42,005 nucleotides of DNA from Pseudomonadota bacterium (GCA_017421975.1 JAFOHE010000118.1:1-42005), one strand, 5' to 3'; numbered from the stretch's first letter, positions 24,508 through 33,520 are shown. Numbers and translations: made by a program. Notes: generated from the letters alone by a model not told the origin.

Positions 24508-25902
24508 ATGAGGAAGTGTCCTAATTGTAAGAAAGCAATACCGGTGGGTGCCAAAAAATGCATCCATTGCCGTGCGAGTGTCGTTGACTATGAAGGTCAG
24601 GATGGATCTTGGGATAACGAAACCGTACGTAACAATACGACGGCTTTTGCTCGTCCGAACAGTGGTAACAGTTTAAACCCCATTGATGGCGGCGGACGCG
24701 GTTATGGCAGCGGGGGACGTATGGGGTCTTCCAGCAGCTATGATAGAATTTCTGGTGTCTCCGGACACATATCTTCTTCTGGCGGTTATGGTCGCATCAG
24801 CGGAGGATACAATACGCCTTTAAGCGGAAGTTATGGCCGTGCAAATGGTGGTTATGGCCGTGCCAATAGCTACAACAGCTATGAAGATACGCCGCATAAT
24901 ACCATGTTGGGGCTTGGGCCGATCGCTGCACCGGGTGGACGCGATTTCTACGATGAAGAAAAAAGTTCCGGAAACCGTGGTTCGAATACGATTGCCGGTA
25001 TGCCTGGTATCAAGTTCGACATGAGTCGCCGACAGGCCATGGAGCAGGATGCGCAGATTCCGTCGGGCAGCAGTATGCCGACGCCAGAGGCCTCTGCTCC
25101 CGTGCCCAAACCGCTCGATATCTCGTCATCAAAGCCAGTATCTCAAAAAGATGATTTCGATCCTTTGGCAGGATTGTCAGGTGTTGCACCGTCAGCTCCA
25201 AAAGATGATGTTGATCCTTTTGCTGGATTGCCCGGTGTTGCGCCGGCGCCTTCGTCGCTTGTCGATGAGGAATTTGACGATCTGACGGCGAAGCTCTTTG
25301 GTGATGAGTTTGCCGCTGGCGGCAATGATGTCGGTGATGAAGAAGGGTTCGATTTCGATTTCACTGAAGAACCGGAAGAAAAACCTGCAGAAACAAAACC
25401 GGTTGAGTCCGAAAAATCAGTCGAGGAAATTCTCAATACTTCGAATCCTTTGGGCATTAAGCCCAAAGATGAAAAGCCCAAAGAGAAAGAAGAAACTAAG
25501 CCAAAAGCAGAGACAAAGCCAACAACGGAGACGCACGTCGAGCCTGCCAAAGAAAATAAAGTGGCTAAAAAAGAGCCGAGTGTTCTCGACAAGGTGGCAC
25601 CCATAGCATCGATTGTGGCAGCGGTCTTGTCGATCGTGTGGCTCTTTGTGTTGCCAGATGGCGATAAATCTCTGGGATTCCCCATTGTGGCTTCTGTGCT
25701 CGCGATCGGCGTGGATGGTGCGTCTATCAAGATTGCGCCGAAGCTCAAAAATGTCGGTATGCTCGTGGCATTCCTCGTTTGCGCTGTCTTGCTTTTCGTT
25801 GCAATGGCAAATATTCCGGCTTCTGCAGCCAGAAATCTTATGACATGCGCTTCCGTGGCTCAGCTCGTATGTGGTATAATCTACTATTGCAGAAAATACT
25901 GA
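24508..25902 (+). CDS. Zinc-ribbon, Gly-rich protein with C-terminal membrane segments
   Basis: The 464-aa protein has an N-terminal zinc ribbon (C4-P-N-C7 ... C18-I-H-C21), then about 90 residues of Gly/Ser/Tyr-rich sequence with repeated YGRISGG, YGRANGG and YGRANSY units. A duplicated module follows, DDFDPLAGLSGVAP then DDVDPFAGLPGVAP. After that come an acidic Glu/Lys-rich stretch and three to four hydrophobic segments in the last 100 residues (VAPIASIVAAVLSIVWLF onward). No family is recognised. The low-complexity middle suggests a flexible or self-associating region between a cytoplasmic ribbon and the membrane (inference). The next gene's likely start lies inside its 3' end. Confidence 0.75.
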   Translation: MRKCPNCKKAIPVGAKKCIHCRASVVDYEGQDGSWDNETVRNNTTAFARPNSGNSLNPIDGGGRGYGSGGRMGSSSSYDRISGVSGHISSSGGYGRISGGYNTPLSGSYGRANGGYGRANSYNSYEDTPHNTMLGLGPIAAPGGRDFYDEEKSSGNRGSNTIAGMPGIKFDMSRRQAMEQDAQIPSGSSMPTPEASAPVPKPLDISSSKPVSQKDDFDPLAGLSGVAPSAPKDDVDPFAGLPGVAPAPSSLVDEEFDDLTAKLFGDEFAAGGNDVGDEEGFDFDFTEEPEEKPAETKPVESEKSVEEILNTSNPLGIKPKDEKPKEKEETKPKAETKPTTETHVEPAKENKVAKKEPSVLDKVAPIASIVAAVLSIVWLFVLPDGDKSLGFPIVASVLAIGVDGASIKIAPKLKNVGMLVAFLVCAVLLFVAMANIPASAARNLMTCASVAQLVCGIIYYCRKY

Positions 25903-26438
25903 TCATTGGTATGGCCGCGTGCGTCGCGCTGTTGACGACTTTTTCAGCCGATGCACAGGTCGCCGTGTCGGGGGATGAGACAGTTGTTGTGCCAGAACCT
26001 CGAACAATCACGGCGGCTTTGCCTCAAAAAGCCCCCGAACGTGTAGTTGAACTTTATTGGTACAGTGATGAGGGGGATATTTGCGTCGATACTTACAAGG
26101 TGACGTTGAGCCGAACCGACGTTGTTAAAAATAACCCTGTCTCCGTGCGTGTGCGCATTTCGAGAAAATGTGATGGACGCGCCAAAGCGGCACCCGTGCC
26201 AATAAAGGCTGTTTGTGCCACGCGCATCGGACAAAAAACGGGATCGAGCGAAACGCTTCAGCCAGGCAGTGCAGCATTTGCCTATACGGTGACATTCCCT
26301 TCAGCGGGAAATTGGTTTGTGACCGTCGTCAATCATTATGAGGGGAATGAAACCCACACTGTGACCGTTCCAGTCCATGTTTTAGCTGAACCTCCGATCG
26401 TGCCAGAAGAACAGCCTGTTGCCGAAGAAACGACATAG
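25869..26438 (+). CDS. Exported protein of unknown function
   Basis: This protein of about 189 aa has a signal peptide (MWYNLLLQKILIIG ... SADA) and a single beta-sandwich-like domain (about 45-175) with three cysteines, ending in a Pro/Glu tail (PPIVPEEQPVAEE). No family is recognised. The start is uncertain: ATG 25869 gives a complete signal peptide and overlaps the upstream gene by 34 bases; ATG 25845 adds an Arg-rich n-region; ATG 25911 shortens the hydrophobic core. The overlap implies translational coupling. Palindromic element E begins at the last base of the stop codon. Confidence 0.7.
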   Translation: MWYNLLLQKILIIGMAACVALLTTFSADAQVAVSGDETVVVPEPRTITAALPQKAPERVVELYWYSDEGDICVDTYKVTLSRTDVVKNNPVSVRVRISRKCDGRAKAAPVPIKAVCATRIGQKTGSSETLQPGSAAFAYTVTFPSAGNWFVTVVNHYEGNETHTVTVPVHVLAEPPIVPEEQPVAEETT

Positions 26439-26562
26439 GGGGTGTTGCGGGGGATTTGCCCCCGCAGAGGGGGTAGCGGTGTATTTTGAATTGTGCTAGA
26501 GACGTGCAGTTCGTGCGTCTCTAGCACAATTCAAAATAGCCGCGTAGGGGGAAACTTCCCCC
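26438..26562. repeat. Palindromic element E
   Basis: GTTGCGGGGG...CCCCCGC forms a first hairpin. GAGGGGGTAGCGG follows, then a 23-bp perfect core beginning TATTTTGAATTG and ending CAATTCAAAATA, then GCCGCGTAGGGGG-aaactt-CCCCC. This is the longest core in the window. Its orientation relative to the upstream gene is opposite to A, C, D, F, G and H. Confidence 0.85.
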
Positions 26563-26627
26563 ACCATAAAATCCATCATCAAATCCATAAGGTATGTTTG
26601 AAACCGCAATCGTGAGGGTGTCTTAAG

Positions 26628-28559
26628 ATGCTTTTGTCGAAACGCCCGCTTGACAGGGCTGTATCTTCTTCAGAAGAACGCGTAGAACCAAAAGATTATA
26701 CGTCCTCATTTCGATGGCTTGTTATTTTATTCGTCATTGCGTTTGGACTTCTGCTCAGTCGATTTTGGTATATCCAGATATTTGAGGGGGAGCGTTATGC
26801 GCAGCTTGCGTTTAATAATTTCATCAAGCGTCGCGTGATTCCAGCGGAACGCGGTCAAATATATGATATTAAGCGTCGTCCGGTGGCTGTCAATCGTCCG
26901 TCTTATGATGTGATGCTGACGCCGGCATTTTTTACGGATTCGAATGAGCCGGAAGATGAGCGAAATGGGCGTCTCAGACGGTTGGCTCAGTATTTGGCCA
27001 TGTCCGAAAAAGAGACGGAACAACTTGTTCAACGCGTGGCAAAGGTCAAACCAGCCGATCGATTTGCACCACTGAGCGTCAAAAAAGGCATTACGCGCGA
27101 TCAGCTTGCGCTTGTCGAGACGAATTCGCTCGAACTTCATGGCGTGGAAGTCGTTCCAACGAGCCAGCGGTATTACCCTTACAATGAGTTGGCGTCGCAT
27201 CTGATTGGTTATGTCAATCAGATTAACGACGAGGAATTGAAAAAACTCAGGATCTACGGATACAGGCTCGGGGATGTGACGGGGCGTATGGGGATTGAAC
27301 GCCAATATGAACCGATGCTTCGTGGTGCCAATGGGCTTTCGGCGGGGGTTGTCAATGCCAAGGGAATGCCACAGACGGACGCTGAATCGCTGGCACTCAT
27401 GAGCCATTGGCAAGATGTGGCGCCGATTTCAGGCAAAAATATCGTGCTGACCATAGACATGGAGCTTCAGCGCATTTTGAAACACGCGCTTAGGAATTAT
27501 GAATCAGGGGCAATTGTCGCCGTCGATCCCAAAAATGGCCATGTTCTGGCGATGGCATCAACGCCGACGTTTAATCCGAATAGTTGGTCCGGGCGATTGA
27601 GCCGTGATGAACATATTTTGTCCGACAATAATCCGTATAAGCCGATGCTCGACAAGAGCCTTTTGTCGTATTTTCCGGGGTCTATTTATAAGGTTGTGAC
27701 GGCGGCTGCGGCGCTTGAAGAGGGGTTGATGCTGCCTCAGGATACGCTCAACTGCCCTGGATATTATGAATACGGCAAACAGCACAGGCGGTTTCATTGT
27801 TGGAAGCACTCCGGACATGGTGCTGTCACGGTCACGGAAGCCATTGCATCGAGTTGTGACGTGTATTTTTATAAAGTTGGCGAAAAACTCGGCATTGATA
27901 CGCTCGCAGATTATGCGGGTTACTTTGGGTTTGGTTCAAAGACGGGGATTGGCATCAACAATGAATCTGCCGGCATTGTGCCGACGCGTGAATGGCATAA
28001 CAAGCGCTCAAAAGAGGGGTTCCAGGGGGGGTTTACGCTCTCGACATCGATTGGTCAGGGGGATACGAAGGTGACGCCGCTTCAGATGGCGATGGCGTAT
28101 GCTGCGATTGCCAATGGCGGGACGCTGTATTATCCGCAGATTATTGACCACATCGAGACGGCGGATGGTACGACGATCTTTAATTATCCGCCGCGTGTGC
28201 GTGCCATTTTGCCTTTTAAGCCGGAGACGCTCAAAGTCATTAAAGCCGGGCTCGATATGGTCGTCAATTCCGAAATCGGGACGGCGTATGCGTATCGTTT
28301 GCCCAATGTGAGTGTGGCTGGAAAAACGGGATCGGCGCAGGTCGTTTCACGGCGCGTTTCAAACAATGCCGTTGAATTCAAAGATCGTGACCACGCGTGG
28401 TTCGCGGGCTTTGCACCGATTGATCAGCCACAAATTGCGGTGGCGGTTTTTCTCGATCATGGCGGTTCCGGTTCTGCCAATGCGGGTCCGGTTATTATGG
28501 AAGTTTTTGATCAGTATTTTCGCGAAATTGCGCCTGCTCGCGTGAACGAGGCTCAATAG
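26628..28559 (+). CDS. mrdA: Penicillin-binding protein 2 (peptidoglycan transpeptidase)
   Basis: PBP2 cross-links peptidoglycan during rod elongation, working with RodA. The 643-aa protein has one membrane anchor (about 28-48), the dimerisation domain with IPAERGQIYD (71-80), and the transpeptidase motifs S352-I-Y-K355, S409-C-D411 and K566-T-G568. Length and order match the family. The start follows GAGGGTG. It lies 4 bases upstream of mrdB, the usual elongation operon, but mreBCD is not next to it here. Confidence 0.95.
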   Translation: MLLSKRPLDRAVSSSEERVEPKDYTSSFRWLVILFVIAFGLLLSRFWYIQIFEGERYAQLAFNNFIKRRVIPAERGQIYDIKRRPVAVNRPSYDVMLTPAFFTDSNEPEDERNGRLRRLAQYLAMSEKETEQLVQRVAKVKPADRFAPLSVKKGITRDQLALVETNSLELHGVEVVPTSQRYYPYNELASHLIGYVNQINDEELKKLRIYGYRLGDVTGRMGIERQYEPMLRGANGLSAGVVNAKGMPQTDAESLALMSHWQDVAPISGKNIVLTIDMELQRILKHALRNYESGAIVAVDPKNGHVLAMASTPTFNPNSWSGRLSRDEHILSDNNPYKPMLDKSLLSYFPGSIYKVVTAAAALEEGLMLPQDTLNCPGYYEYGKQHRRFHCWKHSGHGAVTVTEAIASSCDVYFYKVGEKLGIDTLADYAGYFGFGSKTGIGINNESAGIVPTREWHNKRSKEGFQGGFTLSTSIGQGDTKVTPLQMAMAYAAIANGGTLYYPQIIDHIETADGTTIFNYPPRVRAILPFKPETLKVIKAGLDMVVNSEIGTAYAYRLPNVSVAGKTGSAQVVSRRVSNNAVEFKDRDHAWFAGFAPIDQPQIAVAVFLDHGGSGSANAGPVIMEVFDQYFREIAPARVNEAQ

Positions 28560-28563
28560 GATC

Positions 28564-29700
28564 ATGAAATTTACAACTCGTCCCATCAAATCCTTTGCCT
28601 TCGTCTTTGACTGGGTGCTTTTGTTGCTCGTCGTGCTTATTGCCGGCATCGGGATTATCAATCTCACGAGTATTGCCAATATTTTGCCCAAGCCGCTTCA
28701 CAATACGCAAATGCTGTGGCTCGGTCTGGGATTTGTTTTTGTGGCGCTGCCGTGTGCCCTCTTTGATTACAGGCATTATGCGCGTTTCGGAAACATCATT
28801 TATGGCATTGGCATCGCTTTCCTTGTCATCGTTCTCATCTTCGGCACGGAATTTAATGGTTCCAAGCGCTGGCTCAACATGGGATTTTTCCACATGCAGC
28901 CGTCGGAACTCATGAAAGTGGCGATGGTTATCTTTTTGGCAAAATATTTTTCGGAACACGAACACCGACAGCATTACAATTTGAAGACGCTTTTACCCGT
29001 CTTTGCCGCCATTGGCCTTCCGATGTTGCTCATCTTTTTGGAACCGGATCTTGGCACGGCTCTTTTGGTTGGACTTGTTGCCGGTATTATGACGCTCTTT
29101 GAAGGCGTAAAGAAAAAGACGATTGCGGCGCTCGTTTGCATTATGATTGCGAGTGCGCCGCTCGCATGGACGGTCATGCATGATTATCAGCGTTCGCGCG
29201 TGCTGACCTTTTTACAAATCGAAGAAGACCCCTATGGCAGTGACTGGCAGGTTAAGAACTCGGTTATTGCCGTCGGCTCCGGTGGCTTGGCTGGACGTGG
29301 ATACGGGCAATCGACGCAGGTGCAGAAGGGGTTTGTGCCGGAGCCCGAAAACGACTTCGCGCTTGCCAACTGGGCGGAAGAATACGGTTTTCTGGGTGTT
29401 CTGACGCTTCTTATGATCTATTTTATGCTGCTCATGTGGGCGATCTATATTGCCTGGACGGCGCGGGATCGCTTTGGGATGCTTCTTGCGATTGGCATGG
29501 CGACGATTATTTTTTGGCAGGTACTCGTCAATACGGCCATGGTCGTGCGTTGGGCGCCCGTCGTCGGAATCACGCTTCCGCTCATCTCTTATGGCGGTTC
29601 GTCCGTTCTTTGTATGATGTTTTGCATTGGCATTTTGATGAATGTTTCGATTCATCGACGCATTAGCCAATCGAATCGCGCGGCTGCGGCATTGAAGTAG
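28564..29700 (+). CDS. mrdB: RodA, SEDS-family peptidoglycan glycosyltransferase
   Basis: RodA polymerises lipid II with PBP2. The 378-aa protein is almost entirely membrane helices. It carries the family landmarks: NGSKRWLNMGFFHMQPSEL near the fourth helix, FLEPDLGTALL, the periplasmic loop VAVGSGGLAGRGYGQSTQ (here IAVGSGGLAGRGYGQST), the motif FVPEPENDFALANWAEEYGF, and the C-terminal LPLISYGGSS. The last two are hallmarks of SEDS proteins. It forms an operon with mrdA. Element G follows 9 bases after the stop. Confidence 0.95.
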   Translation: MKFTTRPIKSFAFVFDWVLLLLVVLIAGIGIINLTSIANILPKPLHNTQMLWLGLGFVFVALPCALFDYRHYARFGNIIYGIGIAFLVIVLIFGTEFNGSKRWLNMGFFHMQPSELMKVAMVIFLAKYFSEHEHRQHYNLKTLLPVFAAIGLPMLLIFLEPDLGTALLVGLVAGIMTLFEGVKKKTIAALVCIMIASAPLAWTVMHDYQRSRVLTFLQIEEDPYGSDWQVKNSVIAVGSGGLAGRGYGQSTQVQKGFVPEPENDFALANWAEEYGFLGVLTLLMIYFMLLMWAIYIAWTARDRFGMLLAIGMATIIFWQVLVNTAMVVRWAPVVGITLPLISYGGSSVLCMMFCIGILMNVSIHRRISQSNRAAAALK

Positions 29701-29708
29701 TTTTTTGT

Positions 29709-29783
29709 GGGGGGCGGCCTATTGGCTTACGCAATACGGCCGCCTGCGTCGGCTATTGGCGGCAAAGCCACCAATACGCCGAC
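29709..29783. repeat. Palindromic element G (two hairpins, divergent arms)
   Basis: The first hairpin is GGCC-TATTG ... CAATA-C-GGCC (about 29716-29742). The second is GTCGGC-TATTGGCGGC-aaa-GCCACCAATA-C-GCCGAC (29748-29783), with one mismatch in the core. Both have the unpaired C just outside ATA, as in the other elements. The G-rich GTAG arms are missing. It lies between the convergent mrdB and PrcB-like lipoprotein genes. Confidence 0.75.
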
Positions 29784-29809
29784 GATTTGATATTGCAAAA
29801 GCGCGTGGA

Positions 29810-30904
29810 TTATTCACAGATGATATCGCGAGATTGGAACGTAACTTCATAGACGTTGCTCGGAAGCTGTATGAGCAGGATGGGGTCCGCTTCCGCATCA
29901 TCTTCTGGTTGGCCGGCACAATGCTGGACATAAGCGTTGATTTTGGCATCATCACAGATTGCATCAATATGAAGGCTATAACCCGTCGTCGGTTTTGTGC
30001 CAGCCGAGAGTGCTATGACGATATTTTGTGAAAAATCGATGGTTTGGATGACGCTGTCGGCTAAACCAAAGGCTTTGAAGGGAGCCAGGTCTTCGGCAGA
30101 TGAAAGTATTTGATAAGATGTCGTGGATGGCTGTGCATCAATATTATAATTGAGGGTATTGAGCAGCGTTTGGTATTCAATCGCTTTTGAACATGTCGTG
30201 GGTTCAGTGTTATCAACGATGGCACGCAATTCGACGATATCGAGAATTGTTTTATTTTTATCGATAAAAGCAGACCAATCACAGGCATTGAGTTTGATAT
30301 TCATGCCACCGTACGAGGCATCAAGGTAAGCTTTAGCCATCGCCTGGCTAACGAGGTCCGGGTTTGCAGCCATGAATGTATCTAGCGCAGACTTTCTGGC
30401 GGTTTGTAGCGCTGTTTTTAATTGATCGAGATATTGGTTGTTGATGGCGATGGCTTCTTCTTCCGATACTTCGTTTCCGTCGCAGGAAATGATGCTCTTG
30501 TCTTCGTTTGCCCAAAAACAAAATTCGGATGTATCAATTTGAGGCATGGTCAGCTTGGGTTCAACGAGAAGCAGGAGGGTTTTGTCATCGCACCCGGCTT
30601 CTAAAGATGATTCGATTTTGGGATCGATTTGCAATTGATGCATGGCTTCATTCACCTGATTGGCGGATGCGGCTTCGCCATTGGCGTATGTACCGACACA
30701 AACGTGGTTGGCCGTTTCATCAAGGGTACAAGTCACATGAAGGGAGGTATTGTTCATGGGAATGACGCTGTCACGCAAGGTGAGCATATTTGTGGTATAA
30801 CCAACGATGGAAAGGTTTTGGTTTTCCTGGTCTGTGGTTTCATCCGATGAACCACAGGCTTGCATACAGAGGGCAAGCGTGAGAATAACAAATACGTTTT
30901 TCAT
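29810..30904 (-). CDS. Lipoprotein with PrcB-like C-terminal domain
   Basis: The 364-aa product has a lipoprotein signal (lipobox MQAC, C17) and a mostly helical middle with several cysteines. The C-terminal segment, ALSAGTKPTTGYSLHIDAI followed by a LPSNVYEVTFQ strand, matches the pattern of the PrcB C-terminal domain (GxKxTGGY), named from a spirochaete protease-complex subunit. Its role here is unknown. GGAGG lies 7 bases before the ATG. Confidence 0.75.
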   Translation of the reverse strand: MKNVFVILTLALCMQACGSSDETTDQENQNLSIVGYTTNMLTLRDSVIPMNNTSLHVTCTLDETANHVCVGTYANGEAASANQVNEAMHQLQIDPKIESSLEAGCDDKTLLLLVEPKLTMPQIDTSEFCFWANEDKSIISCDGNEVSEEEAIAINNQYLDQLKTALQTARKSALDTFMAANPDLVSQAMAKAYLDASYGGMNIKLNACDWSAFIDKNKTILDIVELRAIVDNTEPTTCSKAIEYQTLLNTLNYNIDAQPSTTSYQILSSAEDLAPFKAFGLADSVIQTIDFSQNIVIALSAGTKPTTGYSLHIDAICDDAKINAYVQHCAGQPEDDAEADPILLIQLPSNVYEVTFQSRDIICE

Positions 30905-31372
30905 GGATAAGCCTCCAAAAAAATGAAGAATTCATTGAATGTAACTACCCATGCCATTTTAAAGCGTCAGTGTCTCTATTAGCAGTGTGACTTATTTGAA
31001 ATTTATATTCACCAATTTTTGGTGTGTTAAAATCTAAAACTGCAAAACCATCAACCAGTTGCTAAACTGGCTGTAACGCTCTTTTAGTAGTGTGTTTGGA
31101 TGATGTCAAATGATTGTTGAAATATTGGTTGATTGTATCGTTGTTTGTAACATCTATGCGTAACACGAGGAAGGTGGAAGGGACAGACCTCTATTCATTC
31201 GCCCAAAGGCTGGCTTTATCCTGTTCCGAAGCGAGTGTTCATATAAAAATTTCTATTTAACATGAACAAAGTGCAGAAAGATCGAAAAAATCGTAACGCC
31301 GCGTGTATTGAGGGCATAATATTTAAAGGGGGCGTATGTATAGACCTGCATGTAGGTCTATGTTTCCATAGG
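30905..31372. other. AT-rich intergenic region
   Basis: No gene is supported. It holds small hairpins (CCAGTT/AACTGG at 31053-31068; ACCAA/TTGGT near 31010), copy 1 of a GTTCA...TGAAC repeat (31237-31302), and the palindrome ATAGACCT-gcatgt-AGGTCTAT (31340-31361). It marks the left side of an accessory island. Confidence 0.55.
31237..31302. repeat. GTTCA repeat, copy 1
   Basis: GTTCATATAAAAATTT ... TGAACAAAGTG is followed by AAAAAATCGTAACGCCG. Similar units occur at 33438-33520 and 33775-33838. Confidence 0.55.
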
Positions 31373-31825
31373 TTATGCTGGCTCCAGACCGACTCTTGGT
31401 GCGACGAGGTCATAAGGCGTACCATCGAATGAGGAAAACTCTTTGCCTTCATAATGTTTAAATTTTTCGGCATTTCGAAGAACGGCCGCTTTGGCTGCTT
31501 CACGGCAATCGCTAAAATCAATTCGGAATGGCAAATCATAAAAAAGGCGCATCATTCGATAACCATGGATACATTCAAGTGCACCGTAAATGGAGAGTAC
31601 GTCGTCGGTTTCGAAAAGTTGTTTGACGTATGTTTTGATTCGATTGGGAATATCGTGATCACCTTCATTGTAAAGAGGGAGAATGCATCTTTGCCACAAA
31701 ACCTGCATATCAGTCAGTCCGATCATAAAAGAGTCGCGCTCACAGAAGATATTTTTGTTGTTGTAGCAATCGATTTCACGTCCAGCAGCGATGGCGTCTT
31801 TATATTGTTGAAGCAAGGCGTCCAT
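31373..31825 (-). CDS. Small cytoplasmic protein of unknown function
   Basis: The 150-aa protein is acidic, helical and rich in Asp, Tyr and Phe, with four cysteines and no signal peptide or membrane segment. No family is recognised. Its size and its place beside an unrecognised 396-aa gene could fit an accessory or immunity-type protein, but nothing in the sequence proves that. AAAGGA lies 10 bases before the ATG. A perfect 10-bp hairpin GATTATCTAT/ATAGATAATC (31885-31916) lies 60 bases upstream of the start. Confidence 0.6.
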   Translation of the reverse strand: MDALLQQYKDAIAAGREIDCYNNKNIFCERDSFMIGLTDMQVLWQRCILPLYNEGDHDIPNRIKTYVKQLFETDDVLSIYGALECIHGYRMMRLFYDLPFRIDFSDCREAAKAAVLRNAEKFKHYEGKEFSSFDGTPYDLVAPRVGLEPA

Positions 31826-31884
31826 AATAACGATGTCCTTTATGGCATTATTTTAAAATGAGTGAATGTATTTTATATGCTTTC

Positions 31885-31916
31885 GATTATCTATTGTTAA
31901 AATATGATAGATAATC
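31885..31916. promoter_or_regulatory. AT-rich dyad upstream of the 150-aa gene
   Basis: GATTATCTAT (31885-31894) and ATAGATAATC (31907-31916) are perfect inverted repeats 12 bases apart. They could be an operator or an RNA hairpin. Confidence 0.45.
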
Positions 31917-32002
31917 AAAATGTAATTATCATGTAAACAAATTTGATTCGAATGACACCATTATTTGTAGCGAGTTACAGAAGATAAAATTTTTATTTAA
32001 TG

Positions 32003-32031
32003 ACCTCTCTCTTGATTATCAGAGAGAGGAC
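32003..32031 (-). terminator. Probable terminator of the 396-aa gene
   Basis: CCTCTCTCT (32006-32014) pairs with AGAGAGAGG (32023-32031). On the minus strand the following sequence is AT-rich but not a clean U-run, so termination is likely but not certain. Confidence 0.6.
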
Positions 32032-32051
32032 TCAAAAATATTATATAATAA

Positions 32052-33242
32052 CTATTTCTTCGCTTCCTTCGCTTTTTTTTCGGCGTCTTTCTTGACCTGA
32101 TCTGTTGTCCAATCTCCAGGCGTTTGTAATTTGGCAGGTTTGAGAACCTGAACGCTGACTTTGCCTTTAATTTCTCCCTTAAAGACCTCGGTTCCATTTT
32201 TATCTTTTACAAAGCAGTCTTTTGTACTCAACGATGGACGACCGTTTGTCAACAATTCTTTCATATCGTCGATATCTTTATCTTCAAAATCGTCGACAGC
32301 GAAATTAAAGCAAGCCTCGGGTTGTAATTTGATGGTTGGAACCATCAATTCGGATTCAGAATTTTTGACATTTTCTGCTATGGCAGTTTTCTTGATATCG
32401 TTATTGGCGTGTTTGGCTGTTTGCTCTTTGTCTTCGACCCACGTCATCATGCCTGGCAGATTGAGTGGATTGGCTCCATTCATGTCGCCATTGGCTGTAA
32501 ACAAAGCGCTTTCGCCATTGGATTTCGTTTTGTTGTTTGCATTGCGGATGAACTCGGGCGAGTAGACGTATTGGTACATACCTGTTTCGAATTTTGATGC
32601 CTTAAGTCCTTTGGCCAGAGCGACTTTTTTGGCATTCTCAGCCGTAATATTCGATGAAGCGGCAGGAGTGTATTTTTTTCCGATCAGCTTTTTCAGATTA
32701 ATGCCCTGGGTGTTGAAAATATCAATGTCCTCTTTAAGACTGGTGACAAAGTTGCCCTCATCGCGTCCGATCTGTTTCCATAGGCCAAAGGCATTGAGAA
32801 TGTCCCAGCCATTGACGATGGCTGAGGCTCCCGTCGTGAGGTAGTTTTGTTTGACCTCATTTTTCTTTTGTGCGGTGTATTGGTATTGCGCATGAATGTA
32901 TTGATCATAAAAAGCATAGGCTGGATTGGCTTGGTATTCGGGGTTGGAGTTATCGACAACGATTCGATTTTCGTCAATGGCCTTTTTGCAGTACGAAGGC
33001 ATGGTCTGCATAAACCGTGCCTTGGAACCGTCGTCTTTGGGTTTGCCCGCATCATCTTTCCAGCCTGAACGTACCGCTCTTACATCATATTGGTCTGAAA
33101 TCTTATCACGGCGTTTTAGGAAGGCTTCATTGCATTGTTTTAGGCTGATACCACGCTTCACTGCCGGCTCTTTGGCAGCAGGATTTGTGCCGGTGGGTTT
33201 ACCTTCTTGGGTGAAGGCCTGTTTGTTGTCAAGTGTATTCAT
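32052..33242 (-). CDS. Lysine-rich protein of unknown function
   Basis: The 396-aa product is hydrophilic, rich in Lys, Asn, Asp and Ala, with four cysteines. It has no signal peptide, no membrane segment and no family I recognise. Segments such as QYIHAQYQYTAQKKNEV and the Lys/Ala tail KKDAEKKAKEAKK are helical. AAGGAG lies 7 bases before the ATG and a perfect -10 TATAAT lies about 25 bases before it, so it is a real, expressed-looking gene. AT-rich surroundings and flanking repeats suggest acquisition. A secreted effector is possible but unproven. Confidence 0.65.
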   Translation of the reverse strand: MNTLDNKQAFTQEGKPTGTNPAAKEPAVKRGISLKQCNEAFLKRRDKISDQYDVRAVRSGWKDDAGKPKDDGSKARFMQTMPSYCKKAIDENRIVVDNSNPEYQANPAYAFYDQYIHAQYQYTAQKKNEVKQNYLTTGASAIVNGWDILNAFGLWKQIGRDEGNFVTSLKEDIDIFNTQGINLKKLIGKKYTPAASSNITAENAKKVALAKGLKASKFETGMYQYVYSPEFIRNANNKTKSNGESALFTANGDMNGANPLNLPGMMTWVEDKEQTAKHANNDIKKTAIAENVKNSESELMVPTIKLQPEACFNFAVDDFEDKDIDDMKELLTNGRPSLSTKDCFVKDKNGTEVFKGEIKGKVSVQVLKPAKLQTPGDWTTDQVKKDAEKKAKEAKK

Positions 33243-33268
33243 GCGTTTTCTCCTTGTGTTGGAGGTTT

Positions 33269-33305
33269 ATTATATCCATTATGATCTATTATGATATGTT
33301 ATGAA
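33269..33305 (-). promoter_or_regulatory. Promoter and phased repeats of the 396-aa gene
   Basis: On the minus strand a perfect TATAAT (33269-33274) is preceded by three 8-base boxes starting exactly 10 bases apart: ATTATGAT at 33278-33285 and 33288-33295, and GTTATGAA at 33298-33305 in plus-strand reading. The boxes occupy the space where a -35 would lie, and no -35 consensus is present. This suggests a regulator binding one face of the helix. Confidence 0.55.
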
Positions 33306-33437
33306 ATAAAAATCAAATGTTTCTCGCGTCAGCAGTGACCATTCCGCATAATGGTGAATTAAACTACATGTAGGTGTGTTAATAATCCCCCACTTGTAAT
33401 AATCCCCCACTTGTAATAATGCCCATCGTGTATCCCT

Positions 33438-33520
33438 CGTTACGGTCAAAGTGCGATTTTTTATGTTTGTTCAAGTAAAATAAAATATTTTATCTGAACA
33501 AGTAATAAAAAAGCGTAACG
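33438..33520. repeat. GTTCA repeat, copy 2
   Basis: CGTTACG ... GTTCA ... TGAAC ... CGTAACG makes an overall inverted repeat of about 83 bases with an AT-rich centre. It resembles copies at 31237 and 33775. Confidence 0.55.

Noticed and set aside
26438-26562. Palindromic elements as plain rho-independent terminators
   Set aside because: None has a T-run after the main hairpin, and elements A and possibly others lie beside separate ordinary terminators.
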